DNA of 35,360 nt from Desulfovirgula thermocuniculi DSM 16036 (GCF_000429345.1 NZ_AUBR01000036.1:1-35360); one strand, 5' to 3'; shown: positions 1 through 11,768, counted from the first letter of the stretch. The notes: generated by a model not told the origin, from the sequence alone. Translations and numbers: made by a program.

Positions 1-282
1 CACCGTTATCCCTCTGCCCGCGGCAAACTCCTTCAGGTAGTTCAACTGGTTCTCCAGGTCCGGCTTTTGCCCAGCTGAAGATACCCTGGCGTACAGCACG
101 ACCTTCTTTGGCTCTTCGCGGTTCTTCAGGCCCAGAGCGCGGTAAAGCATCTCTTCGGTGTACCTGCGCTTGCCGGTGGGTGTCCTCAGGGCAACCAGCT
201 TACCTTCCCGATCCCACGCACGGAGCGTAGATATGCTCACGCCAAGCTTTTCGGCAAATTCCCTGATAGTGTAGAGCTTCAT
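1..282 (-). CDS. tnpA: IS607-family transposase TnpA (serine recombinase), partial
   Basis: The first 94 codons of a gene that leaves the window at its left edge. Residues 1-45 form a MerR-type helix-turn-helix (MKLYTIREFAEKLGVS, then a TPTGKRRY wing). From about residue 63 the serine-recombinase catalytic domain starts with YARVSSAGQKPDLENQ, which holds the predicted nucleophilic Ser. This domain order is typical of IS607 TnpA, which cuts and rejoins DNA through a phosphoserine link; a tnpB gene would normally follow to the left. The ATG has SD AGGTGG at 290-295, seven bases away, inside a perfect hairpin. Family assignment is firm; whether the element is complete cannot be seen. Confidence 0.9.
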   Translation of the reverse strand, partial: MKLYTIREFAEKLGVSISTLRAWDREGKLVALRTPTGKRRYTEEMLYRALGLKNREEPKKVVLYARVSSAGQKPDLENQLNYLKEFAAGRGITV

Positions 283-285
283 AAA

Positions 286-321
286 GACACCACCTGATAT
301 TAAGTTATATCAGGTGGTGTC
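286..321 (-). promoter_or_regulatory. Hairpin covering the IS607 tnpA ribosome-binding site
   Basis: A perfect 15-bp inverted repeat (286-300 and 307-321) with a 6-base loop ends four bases before the tnpA ATG. In the mRNA the AGGTGG SD is the 3' arm of the stem. Such a stem would block translation of any transcript starting outside the stem. It could also be a DNA operator for the MerR-like domain or mark the end of the element. Structure is seen; role is inferred. Confidence 0.7.
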
Positions 322-411
322 TTTTAGCAATAGGTTTGTTTGTTATTTGCTAATGCCAAGAGAACTGTTTTTAGCTCCCTCCCCTCCCCAAAGCAAATTT
401 TAAAAAATTAA

Positions 412-447
412 AGCCCTCTTGCCGCCCGCCCGGGAGGCAAGAGGGCT
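412..447 (-). terminator. Minus-strand rho-independent terminator with no evident gene
   Basis: A perfect 12-bp stem (412-423 with 436-447) followed on the minus strand by TTTAATTTTTTAAAATTT. It would stop leftward transcription, but no minus-strand gene lies to its right. It may shield the IS607 gene from antisense transcription of the spoVR region. The rest of 322-576 shows no gene. Confidence 0.6.
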
Positions 448-576
448 GCCTTGCCCCGTTTCCCCTCGCGTGCCCCATTGCACGGAAATTTTCCCTGACA
501 AGACAAATTTTAACACGGGGCGGTGGCGGAATTCAATAGGCCCCCTTACATAAATTGATTTTGGGGGGTGTTTTTC

Positions 577-1992
<1,416 letters not shown>

Positions 1993-2036
1993 GGTAAAAT
2001 ATTGGGGGAGAAGGATTAACGCAGGAGGTTTGCCGT

Positions 2037-3077
2037 TTGAGATCACTATACCCTCTCTTGCTGGCCGTACCCCTGGCCTTTTACTTTGAGCTGGCCCATG
2101 CCAACCCGCTTTTAGTTTTTCTTTTTTCTTCCCTGGCCATCATACCCTTAGCCGGCCTGATGGGCAAGAGCACCGAAGAGGTGGCCATCCACGCCGGCCC
2201 GCGGGTGGGCGGCCTTCTGAACGCCACCTTTGGCAATGCCGCCGAGCTGATCATTACCCTCTTTGCCCTTCGTGAGGGCCTGGTGGACCTGGTAAAGGCC
2301 AGCATTGTGGGCAGCATCTTGGGCAACCTTCTTCTAGTGCTGGGGTTTGCCGCTTTTTTAGGGGGCTTGAGGCATAAAACCCTGCCCTTTAACCCCTGCC
2401 TGGCCCAGCTGAACACCTCGCTCTTGTTTATGGTGGTTACCTCCCTGGTGGTACCGGCCGTTTTCTCCCACGGCGGGGCCCTGGACGGGAGGGAGTCCCT
2501 TATCCTTTCCCTGGTGGCCGCCCTGGTCCTCCTGGCGTCTTACCTAGCCAGCCTTTTGTTTTCCTTTCACACCCACCGCAGCCTCTTCCACACTTCCCAC
2601 CACCTCATCGAGGAGCCCGAGTGGAGCCTGCCCAAGGCCCTAGGGGTGCTGGTGGTTTCGGTGATCCTGGTGGTGGCCATGAGCGATTTCCTGGTGCGGG
2701 CCGTGGAGCCGGCCATGGCGTCTTTAGGCGTCAGCGAGGCTTTCCTCGGTATTATCTTTGTGCCCATCATCGGCAACGCCGCCGAACACAGCACGGCGGT
2801 GCTGGTGGCCTTAAAGGGAAGGATGGACCTCAGCCTGGAGATAGCCATTGGCAGCAGCACCCAGATTGCCCTCCTCATCACCCCTATCCTGGTCCTGGCC
2901 GGACTGCTTTTCGGCCGCCCCATGGACCTGGTGTTTAACCCCCTGGAGCTGACCGTGCTCATCCTGGGCGTGCTGATGGTCAATTTTGTCATCAGGGACG
3001 GGGACACCAACTATCTGGAGGGACTTTTGCTTCTCTTCACCTTTGCCGTAATGGCGGTGGCCTTTTACCTCGTTTAG
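2037..3077 (+). CDS. cax: Calcium/proton exchanger (CaCA superfamily, CAX type)
   Basis: 346 residues, strongly hydrophobic with about eleven membrane spans. It has the two diagnostic inverted repeats: NATFGNAAELI in the first half (about residues 60-70) and PIIGNAAEHSTAV in the second (about 240-252), whose acidic residues line the ion path in CAX proteins. The acidic, His-containing mid-loop (HTSHHLIEEPEWS) is normal for the family. It should export Ca2+ across the cytoplasmic membrane in exchange for protons. TTG start with AGGAGG at 2023-2028, eight bases upstream. In sporeformers calcium handling could tie to spore formation, but the pairing with spoVR here is only suggestive. Confidence 0.93.
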   Translation: MRSLYPLLLAVPLAFYFELAHANPLLVFLFSSLAIIPLAGLMGKSTEEVAIHAGPRVGGLLNATFGNAAELIITLFALREGLVDLVKASIVGSILGNLLLVLGFAAFLGGLRHKTLPFNPCLAQLNTSLLFMVVTSLVVPAVFSHGGALDGRESLILSLVAALVLLASYLASLLFSFHTHRSLFHTSHHLIEEPEWSLPKALGVLVVSVILVVAMSDFLVRAVEPAMASLGVSEAFLGIIFVPIIGNAAEHSTAVLVALKGRMDLSLEIAIGSSTQIALLITPILVLAGLLFGRPMDLVFNPLELTVLILGVLMVNFVIRDGDTNYLEGLLLLFTFAVMAVAFYLV

Positions 3078-3155
3078 TTGCGCGTGTGTCACCTGGGCGG
3101 GGGTCCTCCATATTATGGTACCAGGGTAAGCACAAGCGGAAAGGAGGACCCGTGT

Positions 3156-3254
3156 ATGGCCCACTACAACCCGTGGCATTTCTCCTTCATCCTGTTTCTC
3201 ATCCTCATCCTGCTCTTCTTCGGGGATGGGATTTTCTACTACCCCAACAAGTAA
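3156..3254 (+). CDS. Small hydrophobic single-span peptide
   Basis: A 32-codon ORF with ATG start and strong SD AAGGAGG about eight bases upstream, closed by a terminator 22 bases after its stop. The peptide starts MAHYNPWHFSF, has one run of about 14 hydrophobic residues (ILFLILILLFF) and ends GIFYYPNK. The pattern resembles the tiny membrane proteins (YjcZ-like / PF09680-like) common in sporeformers, but it is too short for certain assignment. SD, hydrophobic profile and dedicated terminator make it more than a chance ORF. Confidence 0.65.
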   Translation: MAHYNPWHFSFILFLILILLFFGDGIFYYPNK

Positions 3255-3276
3255 GCGAGGACCTGCAGGTCGCCAA

Positions 3277-3305
3277 GGGGCTGCGCGTTGTGCAGCCCCC
3301 TTTTA
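3277..3305 (+). terminator. Rho-independent terminator after the small peptide gene
   Basis: Perfect 8-bp GC stem (3277-3284 with 3292-3299, 7-base loop) followed by CTTTT. It ends the unit of the peptide gene, and possibly of cax. Confidence 0.75.
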
Positions 3306-3376
3306 ACTGGTACCGCATACCAATTGACTGCTTGTAATTTTTCATTTGCTCGTGGTATCTTATAGCTACATGAAAA

Positions 3377-4486
3377 ATGGTTGCGGGAAGAGTGAGCTGC
3401 CGGGTGAACGAGAGGCTTTACCGCATGGGGTGGCAGTACCTCCTGGCCGGCAGGGCCAGGCGCATGTGGGAGCTGCGGGAGCGCTTTGGCTCCTTTGAGG
3501 CGGCCTGGCTGGCCACGGAAAAGGAGCTGGGGGAGCGGGGAGGGTTTGACCTCCGGGGAGCAGCCGAGCTGGCGGCGCGCAGGAAGGGGCTAAGTCTCGA
3601 GGAAGAAGAAGAGAAAATGGCAAAGTTAAATATTAAATACATAACCTTTGAAGACCCGGATTACCCGGAACTGCTGCGCCAGATTCCCGATCCTCCGCCG
3701 GGGCTTTTTGTGCGGGGAGCCCTTCCCGATGCCGCCCTATGGGTGGCCATCGTGGGATCCCGCCGCCCCACGCCCTACGGGCTTCTGGTGGCCGAGAGCC
3801 TGGCCAAAGACCTGGCGCGGGCGGGAGCGGTGGTGGTCAGCGGCATGGCCCGCGGGATAGACAGTGCCGCCCACCGGGGAGCGCTGTCCGCCGGCGGCTT
3901 TACGGTGGCCGTGCTGGGCTGCGGCCCCGACGTGGTTTACCCGCCGGAGAACCGGCGCCTCATGGACCAGATCGTTGCCGGCGGGGCAGTGGTGAGCGAG
4001 TTTCCTCCCGGCGCGCCCCCGGAGCCCTGGCACTTCCCGGTGCGCAACCGCCTCATCAGCGGTCTCTCACAGGCCACGGTGGTGGTGGAAGCAGGGGAGA
4101 AGAGCGGGGCACTGATTACCGCCGACCAGGCCCTGGAGCAGGGACGGGAGGTAATGGCCGTACCCGGTCCCGTGCACAGCCCCCAGAGCAAGGGGACGAA
4201 CAGGCTGATCAAGGAGGGGGCGCGTTTGGTGGAAGGCGCATCAGACGTGCTGGAGGAGCTGGGGGCCGGGCGGCTTTTCCCGCCTTCCTCCCGGGAGGCG
4301 TCCCTGAGCCTCACGCCCGACGAGGAAGCCGTTTTAAGGATGCTCTCCGCCGCGCCCGCGCCCGTGGACGCCATTATCGAGGGCTGCGGGCTGGAAGCGC
4401 CGCGCGTGCTGTCCGCCTTAATGTTTCTGGAGGTCAAAGGGCTTGTGCGGCAGTTTCCGGGGCGCCTCTATGCCCGGCGGTTCTAA
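3377..4486 (+). CDS. dprA: DNA processing protein DprA (Smf)
   Basis: 369 residues. The Rossmann-like DprA core starts at FEDPDYPELLRQIPDPP (about residue 92) and contains VAIVGSRRPTPYG (about 122), VVSGMARGIDSAAHRGAL (about 153), the VRNRLISGLS motif and GTNRLIKEGA. A C-terminal winged helix (about 310-369) follows. DprA binds incoming single-stranded DNA and loads RecA during transformation. The start is uncertain: ATG 3377 has no SD, and GTG codons at 3392 and 3404 are alternatives. A possible promoter (TTGTAA, 18 bases, TATCTT at 3357-3362) lies close upstream, favouring a short leader and perhaps a later start. topA follows as in Bacillus. Confidence 0.95.
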   Translation: MVAGRVSCRVNERLYRMGWQYLLAGRARRMWELRERFGSFEAAWLATEKELGERGGFDLRGAAELAARRKGLSLEEEEEKMAKLNIKYITFEDPDYPELLRQIPDPPPGLFVRGALPDAALWVAIVGSRRPTPYGLLVAESLAKDLARAGAVVVSGMARGIDSAAHRGALSAGGFTVAVLGCGPDVVYPPENRRLMDQIVAGGAVVSEFPPGAPPEPWHFPVRNRLISGLSQATVVVEAGEKSGALITADQALEQGREVMAVPGPVHSPQSKGTNRLIKEGARLVEGASDVLEELGAGRLFPPSSREASLSLTPDEEAVLRMLSAAPAPVDAIIEGCGLEAPRVLSALMFLEVKGLVRQFPGRLYARRF

Positions 4487-4550
4487 ACCGGCACCTCCCG
4501 GTCTAAAATATGATTTAAAACCCTAAAGCGAAAAAGAGGGTGGTTTACCC

Positions 4551-6731
4551 TTGTCCAAAACACTGGTCATTGTGGAGTCACCGGCCAAGGCACGGAGCAT
4601 CGGCAAGTTCCTGGGCAAAAAGTATACCGTGAAGGCCTCCATGGGCCACATCCGCGACCTGCCCAAGAGCCAGTTTGGCGTGGATGTGGAGAGGGGCTTT
4701 ATGCCCAAGTACATCATCATCAGGGGGAAGGGGGAAATCATCAGGGAGCTCCGCGCGGCGGCCAGGAAGGCGGATCGGGTGCTGGTGGCTTCCGACCCCG
4801 ACCGGGAGGGGGAGGCCATTGCCTGGCACCTCCTCAACGTGCTGGAGATAGACGAAAATTCGCCCTGCCGGGTGGAGTTTAACGAGATTACCAAGGAGGC
4901 CGTGCAGAAGGCCATCAAGGCCCCCCGCCCCATAGACTACAACCGCGTCCACGCCCAGCAGGCGCGCCGCATCCTGGACCGGCTGGTGGGCTACAACCTG
5001 AGCCCGCTGCTGTGGCGCAAGATAAGAAAGGGCCTTTCCGCCGGGCGGGTGCAGTCGGTGGCCGTGCGCCTGATCTGCGAGCGGGAGGAGGAGATCAACT
5101 CCTTCGTCCCGGAGGAATACTGGACCCTTACGGCAGTGCTTGCCCGGGAAGGGGAAAGCCCCTTTGAGGCCCGGCTTTACAGGATCGGGGACGAGAAGGC
5201 GGAAGTGCCGGACCGGGCACGCATGGAGGAGATTTTAAAGGAACTGGAGGGTGCCGCCTACCGGGTAGTAAAAGTTGCCAGAAAAGAAAAATCCCGTCAA
5301 CCGGCGCCCCCTTTCATTACCAGCACCTTACAGCAAGAGGCATACCGCAAGCTCAACTTCACCGCCCGCAGGACCATGATGGTGGCGCAGGAGCTGTACG
5401 AAGGAATTGAGCTGGGGGAGGAGGGCCCGGTGGGGCTGGTTACCTATATCCGCACCGATTCCACGCGCGTAGCCCAGGCTGCCCAGGAGGAGGCCAGGGC
5501 CTTCATCCGGGAGAAGTTCGGGGCTTTATATGTGCCGGAAAAGCCGCGCCAGGTGGCGGCTAAGGGGAGGGCCCAGGATGCCCACGAGGCCATCCGCCCC
5601 ACCTCCGTGTACCGCGACCCCGAGAGCATCAGGCAGTACCTCACCCCCGACCAGTACAAGCTTTACAAGCTCATCTGGTCGCGCTTTGTGGCCAGCCAGA
5701 TGAGCGCGGCGGTGTACGACACCACCAGCGTGGACATTGCTGCCGGGCGCTACCTTTTCCGGGCCGCCGGTTCGGTGATTAAGTTCCCAGGGTTCCTCCT
5801 GGTGTACGAAGAATCCCGGGACGAGGAGGCGGAGGAGCAGCAGGACAGGATCCTTCCCGCCCTGACGGAAGGGGAGGGGCTGGTGCTGGTTTCCCTGGTT
5901 CCCCGCCAGCACTTTACCCAGCCGCCGCCCCGTTACACCGACGCCACCCTGGTCAAGGCCCTTGAGGAAAAAGGCATCGGCCGGCCCAGCACCTACGCGC
6001 CCATTTTGGACACCATTATCCGGCGGGGGTACGTGGTGCGCCAGAAGAAACAGCTGGTACCCACCAGGCTGGGCATGGTGGTGGTGGACCTCTTAAAGAG
6101 GCACTTTCCCGACATCATCGACGTGGAGTTTACAGCCCACATGGAGGAAAACCTGGACCTGGTGGAGGAAGGCAAGAAGGACTGGGTCCAGGTGGTGGAG
6201 GAGTTTTACCTCCCCTTTAAGGAAACGCTGGAGCGGGCGGAGGAAGAGATCGGCCGCATTACGGTGGAGGAAGAGAAAGAGGTCAGCGAGGAGGTTTGCC
6301 CCCAGTGCGGCCGGCAGCTGGTGGTAAAAGAAGGCCGGTACGGGAAGTTCCTGGCCTGCCCCAGCTTTCCGGATTGCCGCTACACGCAGCCCCTTTGGGA
6401 GACCACCGGGGTCGCCTGCCCGCAGTGCGGGGAAGGGGAGTTGGTCGCGCGCCGCACGAAAAAGGGCCGCAAGTTTTACGGGTGCAACCGGTATCCGGAG
6501 TGCGAGTTTGTGGTCTGGGACGAACCTTCCGGCAGGAAGTGCCCCCGGTGCGGCGGCCTCCTGGTGGTAAAAAAGGAGAAAAACGGCCAGCTGGAGCTGG
6601 AATGCGCCAGCAGGGAGTGCCGCTTCCAGACCACCCAGGAGAGGGTCCTGGAAGACGTGGCTGCAGGGCGCGAGCTAACCGCCGAGGGGGAAGGGCCGGA
6701 AACTTCCCTCTACGAGCAGGAGGCCAGGTGA
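4551..6731 (+). CDS. topA: DNA topoisomerase I
   Basis: 726 residues. An N-terminal Toprim domain ([17 protein letters not shown] at the start; [15 protein letters not shown] with the DxD metal site) is followed by the type IA cleavage domains; the predicted active-site Tyr is Y299 in [12 protein letters not shown]. Three C-terminal four-Cys zinc fingers begin near residues 583, 623 and 664, each with CPxCG. It relaxes negative supercoils through a 5'-phosphotyrosine. TTG start behind AGAGGGTGG. Its stop overlaps the possible GTG start of trmFO, so the two are probably translationally coupled. Confidence 0.97.
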   Translation: MSKTLVIVESPAKARSIGKFLGKKYTVKASMGHIRDLPKSQFGVDVERGFMPKYIIIRGKGEIIRELRAAARKADRVLVASDPDREGEAIAWHLLNVLEIDENSPCRVEFNEITKEAVQKAIKAPRPIDYNRVHAQQARRILDRLVGYNLSPLLWRKIRKGLSAGRVQSVAVRLICEREEEINSFVPEEYWTLTAVLAREGESPFEARLYRIGDEKAEVPDRARMEEILKELEGAAYRVVKVARKEKSRQPAPPFITSTLQQEAYRKLNFTARRTMMVAQELYEGIELGEEGPVGLVTYIRTDSTRVAQAAQEEARAFIREKFGALYVPEKPRQVAAKGRAQDAHEAIRPTSVYRDPESIRQYLTPDQYKLYKLIWSRFVASQMSAAVYDTTSVDIAAGRYLFRAAGSVIKFPGFLLVYEESRDEEAEEQQDRILPALTEGEGLVLVSLVPRQHFTQPPPRYTDATLVKALEEKGIGRPSTYAPILDTIIRRGYVVRQKKQLVPTRLGMVVVDLLKRHFPDIIDVEFTAHMEENLDLVEEGKKDWVQVVEEFYLPFKETLERAEEEIGRITVEEEKEVSEEVCPQCGRQLVVKEGRYGKFLACPSFPDCRYTQPLWETTGVACPQCGEGELVARRTKKGRKFYGCNRYPECEFVVWDEPSGRKCPRCGGLLVVKKEKNGQLELECASRECRFQTTQERVLEDVAAGRELTAEGEGPETSLYEQEAR

Positions 6732-6736
6732 GATTG

Positions 6737-8047
6737 ATGGAAGCGGTAACGGTTATCGGTGCCGGTCTGGCCGGCAGCGAGGCGGCCTGGCAGCTGGCCC
6801 GGCGCGGGGTGCCGGTCAGGCTGTACGAGATGCGCCCGCAAAAGCTTACTCCCGCCCACCACACGGGCTACTTTGCCGAACTGGTCTGCAGCAACTCCCT
6901 AAAGGCCATGGCCCTGGACAACGCCGCCGGCCTCTTAAAAGAAGAAATGCGGCGCCTGGATTCCCTCATCATGGCCTGCGCGGACCGCCACCGGGTTCCC
7001 GCGGGTGGGGCGCTGGCCGTGGACCGGGAAGGCTTTGCCAGGGCGGTAACGGAGGCCCTGGAGAGTCACCCCCTGGTGAAAGTTTACAGGGAGGAGGTGG
7101 CCGAGATCCCGAGGGAGGGCATTGTGGTGCTGGCCACCGGCCCCCTTACCTCGGAGGCCATGGCCGCCTCCTTGCGGGAGCTGACCGGGCTGGAGTACCT
7201 CTACTTTTACGACGCCGTGTCTCCCATCGTCACCGTGGATTCCATCGACATGGAGAAGGTTTTCCGCTCCTCGCGCTACGGGAAGGGCGAGGGGGAGTAC
7301 CTCAACTGCCCCATGAATAAGGAAGAGTACGAGCGCTTCTGGGAGGCCCTGGTTACAGCGGAGCGGGTGCCGCTAAAGGGATTTGAAAAGGAGGTCAACT
7401 TCGAGGGTTGCCTGCCCATTGAAGTGCTGGCGCGGCGGGATAAGGAGGCCATCCGCTACGGCCCCTTGAAGCCAGTGGGGCTGGTCGACCCGCGCACCGG
7501 CCGCCAGCCCTACGCGGTGGTCCAGCTGCGCCAGGACAATGCCGCCGGGACCCTCTATAATTTAGTGGGCTTCCAGACCAACCTCAAGTGGGAGGAGCAG
7601 AAAAGGGTGTTCCGCCTCATCCCGGGGCTGGAGAGGGCGGAGTTTGTCCGCTTCGGCGTCATGCACCGCAACACCTACGTAAACTCGCCGGTGCTGCTCA
7701 ACCCCACCTTTGAGTGCAAGAAGCGGCCCGGGCTTTTTCTGGCCGGGCAGATGACCGGCGTGGAAGGCTACGTGGAGTCCGCCGCCGCCGGGCTCATGGC
7801 CGGCATTAACGCCGCCCGGCTTTACAGGGGCGAAAAGCTCCTGGTCTTCCCCCGGGAAACCGCCCACGGTGCGCTGGCCCACTACATCACCTCCGCCGAC
7901 CCTAAGAATTTCCAGCCCATGAACATTACCTTCGGCCTCCTTCCCCCCCTGGAAAGGCACATCCGGAACCGGCGGCAGCGCAACCTGGCCCTGTCCCAGA
8001 GGGCCCTGGAGACTCTGGAAAGCTGGAAAAAAGAAGCGGGTGTTTGA
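6737..8047 (+). CDS. trmFO: Folate-dependent tRNA (uracil-54-C5) methyltransferase TrmFO
   Basis: 436 residues, close to Bacillus TrmFO (Gid). It makes ribothymidine 54 in the tRNA T-loop with methylene-tetrahydrofolate and FADH2. The FAD-binding GAGLAG is at residues 8-13, followed by RLYEMRP and [17 protein letters not shown]. The two catalytic-type cysteines are present: C51 in LVCSNS and C225 in FEGCLPIE. The ATG at 6737 gives a typical N-terminus but lies 13 bases from AGGAGG (6718-6723). TTG 6734 and GTG 6728, the latter overlapping the topA stop, are in-frame alternatives. The gene sits between topA and xerC as in Bacillus. Confidence 0.95.
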   Translation: MEAVTVIGAGLAGSEAAWQLARRGVPVRLYEMRPQKLTPAHHTGYFAELVCSNSLKAMALDNAAGLLKEEMRRLDSLIMACADRHRVPAGGALAVDREGFARAVTEALESHPLVKVYREEVAEIPREGIVVLATGPLTSEAMAASLRELTGLEYLYFYDAVSPIVTVDSIDMEKVFRSSRYGKGEGEYLNCPMNKEEYERFWEALVTAERVPLKGFEKEVNFEGCLPIEVLARRDKEAIRYGPLKPVGLVDPRTGRQPYAVVQLRQDNAAGTLYNLVGFQTNLKWEEQKRVFRLIPGLERAEFVRFGVMHRNTYVNSPVLLNPTFECKKRPGLFLAGQMTGVEGYVESAAAGLMAGINAARLYRGEKLLVFPRETAHGALAHYITSADPKNFQPMNITFGLLPPLERHIRNRRQRNLALSQRALETLESWKKEAGV

Positions 8048-8050
8048 AAG

Positions 8051-8953
8051 GTGTATCCCTACATTGACGCCTTCCTGCATTACCTCGCGGTGGAAAAAAA
8101 CGCCTCCGCCCACACGCTCTCCGGCTACCAGCAGGACCTCTTCCAGGGGCTGGACTTTTTTGCCCGCAGGCTGGAAAAACCCGATTACCGGGTGGTGCCC
8201 GCCGATGTGGACCGCTCGCTGCTGCGCGCTTTCCTGGCCGAACTGCAGTCCCGGGGCTTTTCCCGGGCCACCGTGGCCCGCAAGCTGGCCGCCTGGCGGT
8301 CTTTCTTGCGTTACCTGGCCCGGGAGGGTGTCCTGGAGGCCAACCCTGCCGGACTCCTTTCGGCCCCCAGGGGCGAGCGCCGGCTGCCGAAGTTTTTGTA
8401 CGCCGACCAGTGCCGCGCGCTGGTGGAAGCCCCCGTGCCGGATAATCCCCTGGGCTGCCGGGACCGGGCCCTCCTGGAGACCCTTTACGCCACGGGGATA
8501 AGGGTCGGCGAGCTGGTGGCGCTCAACCTGGGGGACGTGGACCTGGAGAGGGCTGCGGTGAGGGTCTACGGCAAGGGTGCCAGGGAAAGGGTGGCCTTTC
8601 TGGGTTCCTTTGCGGTGAGGGCTTTAAAGGCCTACCTTGCCACCGGTCGCCCGGCCCTGGCAGGTGCCCGCACCAATGAGGCCCTTTTTCTCAACCGCCG
8701 GGGCGGGAGGCTTTCCGCCCGGGGGGTGAGGAAGGTGCTGGACAAGTACGTCAACCAGTTGAGCCTGGAATTGAAGGTCAGCCCCCACGTGCTGCGCCAT
8801 TCCTTTGCCACCCACCTCCTGGACCGGGGGGCGGACCTGCGGGCGGTGCAGGAGTTGCTGGGCCACGCCCGCCTCTCCACCACCCAGGTGTACACGCATG
8901 TGACGCGGGAAAAATTAAAAGAAGTTTACCGCTGCGCCCACCCGCGGGCGTGA
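8051..8953 (+). CDS. xerC: Tyrosine recombinase XerC (CodV)
   Basis: 300 residues with an N-terminal SAM-like core-binding domain ([13 protein letters not shown]) and a C-terminal catalytic domain. The full catalytic set is visible: R151 (GIRVGEL), K175 (VYGKGARER), H246 and R249 (PHVLRHSF), H272 (LLGHARLST) and nucleophile Y281 (QVYTHV). XerC-type recombinases resolve chromosome dimers at dif, usually with a XerD partner; none is in the window. GTG start three bases after the trmFO stop. The position between trmFO and hslV matches codV of Bacillus. Confidence 0.94.
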   Translation: MYPYIDAFLHYLAVEKNASAHTLSGYQQDLFQGLDFFARRLEKPDYRVVPADVDRSLLRAFLAELQSRGFSRATVARKLAAWRSFLRYLAREGVLEANPAGLLSAPRGERRLPKFLYADQCRALVEAPVPDNPLGCRDRALLETLYATGIRVGELVALNLGDVDLERAAVRVYGKGARERVAFLGSFAVRALKAYLATGRPALAGARTNEALFLNRRGGRLSARGVRKVLDKYVNQLSLELKVSPHVLRHSFATHLLDRGADLRAVQELLGHARLSTTQVYTHVTREKLKEVYRCAHPRA

Positions 8954-8976
8954 GCGGTGGGGAGGGAAGGCGAGTT

Positions 8977-9507
8977 TTGTTTTACGGCACGACAATTGTG
9001 GCCGTGCGCAGGGACGGGCGGGTGGCCATAGCCGGGGACGGCCAGGTCACCTTTGGCCAGGGCACGATCATGAAGCAGCAGGCCAAAAAAATCCGCCGCC
9101 TGTACAACAACCAGGTGCTGGCCGGGTTTGCCGGCGCCGCTGCCGACGCCCTGGCCCTCTTTGAAAAATTTGAGGGCAAGCTGGAAGCATACCGCGGCCA
9201 GCTGCAGCGGGCGGCGGTGGAGCTGGTCAAGGAGTGGCGCACGGACAGGTTCCTGCGGCGCCTGGAGGCCCTTTTGGTGGTGGCGGACAGGAACCACCTC
9301 CTGATCATTTCCGGCAGCGGGGAAGTCATCGAGCCGGATGACGGCATTGCGGCCATAGGTTCGGGAGGCCCCTACGCCCTGGCCGCCGCCAGGGCCCTGG
9401 CCCGTCACACCGCCCTTTCCGCCGGCGAGATTGCCCGGGAAGCCCTCTTAATTGCCTCAGAAATCTGCGTTTATACCAACGACCGCATTACGGTGGAGGA
9501 GCTGTAG
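8977..9507 (+). CDS. hslV: ATP-dependent protease subunit HslV (ClpQ)
   Basis: With the TTG at 8977 the protein has 176 residues and begins [10 protein letters not shown], placing the N-terminal threonine nucleophile of this proteasome-like peptidase near the start, as expected after propeptide removal. Signature [17 protein letters not shown] follows. GGAGGGAAGG (8961-8970) lies six bases before this TTG. The longer in-frame GTG at 8950, overlapping the xerC stop, would add nine residues and is less likely. HslV forms the double-ring proteolytic core capped by HslU, encoded five bases downstream. Confidence 0.94.
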   Translation: MFYGTTIVAVRRDGRVAIAGDGQVTFGQGTIMKQQAKKIRRLYNNQVLAGFAGAAADALALFEKFEGKLEAYRGQLQRAAVELVKEWRTDRFLRRLEALLVVADRNHLLIISGSGEVIEPDDGIAAIGSGGPYALAAARALARHTALSAGEIAREALLIASEICVYTNDRITVEEL

Positions 9508-9512
9508 AGCAT

Positions 9513-10919
9513 ATGGAGGAACTCACGCCGCGCCAGATAGTGGCAGAACTGGATAAGTATATAGTCGGGCAGCAGGAGGCCAAGCGGGCGGTGGCCATTG
9601 CCCTGCGCAACCGCTACCGCCGGGCCCGCCTGCCCAAAGAGCTGCGGGACGAAGTGATGCCCAAGAACATCCTCATGATCGGACCTACCGGGGTGGGGAA
9701 AACGGAAATTGCCCGCCGCCTGGCCAAGCTGGTCAAGGCACCCTTTATCAAGGTGGAGGCCACCAAGTTTACGGAAGTGGGCTATGTGGGCCGCGATGTG
9801 GAGAGCATGGTGCGCGACCTGGTGGAAACGGCCATACGCATGGTGCGCCAGGAAAAAATGGAGCAGGTAATGGACCGGGCGCAAAAGATGGCCGAGGAGC
9901 GCCTTATCGAGCTGCTGGCCCCTATGCCCCGCCAGGAGTCCGGCCCCCGCAACCCCCTGGAGATGCTGCTGGGAGGCGCGCTGGGGGGGATCGGCAGGCA
10001 GGATCCCGACCCCGCCCAGGAAAGCCGCATGCGCCGCGTGGAGTTTGAAAGGGAGTTGTTAAGACAGAAGCTGGCCCGCGGGGAGCTGGAAGACGAGTTC
10101 GTGGAGATAGAAGTGGAGGATACCTCCATGCCCGTCCTGGAGGTGTTTACCGGGTCGGGGGTTGAGGAACTGGGGATAAATTTGCAGGATATGTTGGGCA
10201 ACCTTTTCCCCAAGAGGAAGCGCCGGCGCAAGGTCACCGTGGCGGAGGCCCGCCGCATCCTCACCCAGCAGGAGGCCCAGAAACTCATTGACATGGACGA
10301 AGTTACTGCCGAGGCCATCCGGCGCGCCGAGGAGCACGGAATCATTTTTTTAGACGAGATAGATAAAATTGCCATTAAGGAGGGGAGCGTGGGGCCGGAC
10401 GTCTCCCGCGGGGGAGTGCAGCGGGACATCCTGCCTATTGTGGAAGGGTCGACGGTCATGACCAAATACGGGCCGGTGAAAACGGACCACATTCTCTTTA
10501 TTGCCGCCGGAGCCTTTCATATGTCAAAGCCCTCCGACCTCATCCCGGAGCTGCAGGGCCGCTTCCCCATCAGGGTGGAGCTTTCAAGCCTTACCGAGGA
10601 GGATTTCCTGCAGATCCTCACCGAACCGGAGAACGCGCTCATCAAGCAGTATACCGCCCTTTTAGCCACAGAAGGGGTAAAGGTTAAATTTTCGCAAGAT
10701 TCTCTTGTCGAAATCGCGAAAATAGCTTATACTGTAAATGAGCGCACAGAAAACATAGGCGCGCGGCGGTTGCATACCATTATGGAGAAACTTTTAGAGG
10801 ATATTTCCTTTGAAGCGCCGGAGTTGCGCGGGCAGTGCATTGTCATTGACCGCGAGTACGTCCAGAAAAAGCTAGGGGACATAGTAAAAAACGAAGATTT
10901 AAGCCGCTACATTTTGTAA
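9513..10919 (+). CDS. hslU: ATP-dependent protease ATPase subunit HslU (ClpY)
   Basis: 468 residues, an AAA+ unfoldase that feeds substrates to HslV. Walker A GPTGVGKT is at about residue 57, and Walker [12 protein letters not shown] near 276 follows the inserted I-domain (about 110-240). The pore motif EVGYVGRD and the AAA+ arginine region ([10 protein letters not shown]) are present. The C-terminus ends LSRYIL, fitting the HslU tail that docks into HslV. ATG start with the GGTGGAGG SD inside the hslV 3' end, consistent with stoichiometric coupled expression. Confidence 0.96.
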   Translation: MEELTPRQIVAELDKYIVGQQEAKRAVAIALRNRYRRARLPKELRDEVMPKNILMIGPTGVGKTEIARRLAKLVKAPFIKVEATKFTEVGYVGRDVESMVRDLVETAIRMVRQEKMEQVMDRAQKMAEERLIELLAPMPRQESGPRNPLEMLLGGALGGIGRQDPDPAQESRMRRVEFERELLRQKLARGELEDEFVEIEVEDTSMPVLEVFTGSGVEELGINLQDMLGNLFPKRKRRRKVTVAEARRILTQQEAQKLIDMDEVTAEAIRRAEEHGIIFLDEIDKIAIKEGSVGPDVSRGGVQRDILPIVEGSTVMTKYGPVKTDHILFIAAGAFHMSKPSDLIPELQGRFPIRVELSSLTEEDFLQILTEPENALIKQYTALLATEGVKVKFSQDSLVEIAKIAYTVNERTENIGARRLHTIMEKLLEDISFEAPELRGQCIVIDREYVQKKLGDIVKNEDLSRYIL

Positions 10920-10936
10920 TAAAGAGGTGAAGGACA

Positions 10937-11743
10937 TTGCAAACACTTCTGGCCAAAACCCGCACGTTGAATAAACTCTTACAAAAGTCGGCTGGCTATC
11001 CAGTAGATTATAGAGAGATGGCCTCCACTTTGAGCGAGATCATAGGCTGCAGCGTTTACCTCATCGACCGCCGCGGAAAGGCCCTGGGCTATGCCTTCAT
11101 GAAGGGCTTCAGCTGCGAGATTATGAAGGACATGCTGGAGTCGCCGGAAGGCTTTCCCGAGGAGTACACCGAGTACCTCCTGCGCATCAACGAAACCCAG
11201 GCCAACTTCTGCCAGACGGTTAACGCCTGTGTGTTCAACCACAACCAGCGCTGCAAGTTCAACAACAAGGTGACCACCGTGGTGCCCATTGTAGGGGCGG
11301 GCTCCCGCCTGGGCACGCTCATCCTGGCCCGCTTCGGCCTCCACTTCACGGAAGAGGACCTGATCCTGGCCGAGTACGGGGCCACCGTGGTGGGCATGGA
11401 GATCCTGCGCGCGCGCGCCGAGCGCATGGAAGAGGAGGCCCGCAAGAGGGCGGCAGTGCAGATTGCCCTGGGCACCCTCTCTTACTCCGAGCTGGACGCC
11501 ATCCAACACATCTTCGAGGAGCTGGAGGGCGAGGAAGGGCTGCTGGTGGCCAGCAAGATTGCCGACCGCGTGGGCATCACCAGGTCGGTAATTGTCAACG
11601 CCCTGCGCAAATTTGAGAGCGCCGGCGTCATCGAGTCCAAATCCCTGGGCATGAAGGGCACATATATACGCATTTTAAACGACTACCTCCTGGAGGAACT
11701 GCAAAAGCTCAAGCAGCAGCCCCACCAGGCGGCCCTGAGGTAG
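10937..11743 (+). CDS. codY: Global transcriptional regulator CodY
   Basis: 268 residues. The N-terminal GAF domain that senses branched-chain amino acids spans about 1-155 and the C-terminal winged helix about 190-260, with the diagnostic [20 protein letters not shown] (about 206-225). CodY represses nitrogen, amino-acid and stationary-phase genes when isoleucine/leucine/valine and GTP are plentiful. TTG start behind AAAGAGGTG, 17 bases after the hslU stop. Being last after hslVU is the classic Bacillus codVWXY order. No CodY box could be identified confidently by eye. Confidence 0.96.
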   Translation: MQTLLAKTRTLNKLLQKSAGYPVDYREMASTLSEIIGCSVYLIDRRGKALGYAFMKGFSCEIMKDMLESPEGFPEEYTEYLLRINETQANFCQTVNACVFNHNQRCKFNNKVTTVVPIVGAGSRLGTLILARFGLHFTEEDLILAEYGATVVGMEILRARAERMEEEARKRAAVQIALGTLSYSELDAIQHIFEELEGEEGLLVASKIADRVGITRSVIVNALRKFESAGVIESKSLGMKGTYIRILNDYLLEELQKLKQQPHQAALR

Positions 11744-11768
11744 CCCTGCCTGCCGGTCGAGCAAAAGA

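Noticed and set aside
3739-4506. 255-codon plus-strand ORF inside dprA
   Set aside because: Arg/Gly-rich alternative frame fully inside the clear dprA frame.
6296-6736. Upstream extension of trmFO inside topA
   Set aside because: It reads the topA zinc-finger DNA in another frame. TrmFO similarity starts only at [10 protein letters not shown].
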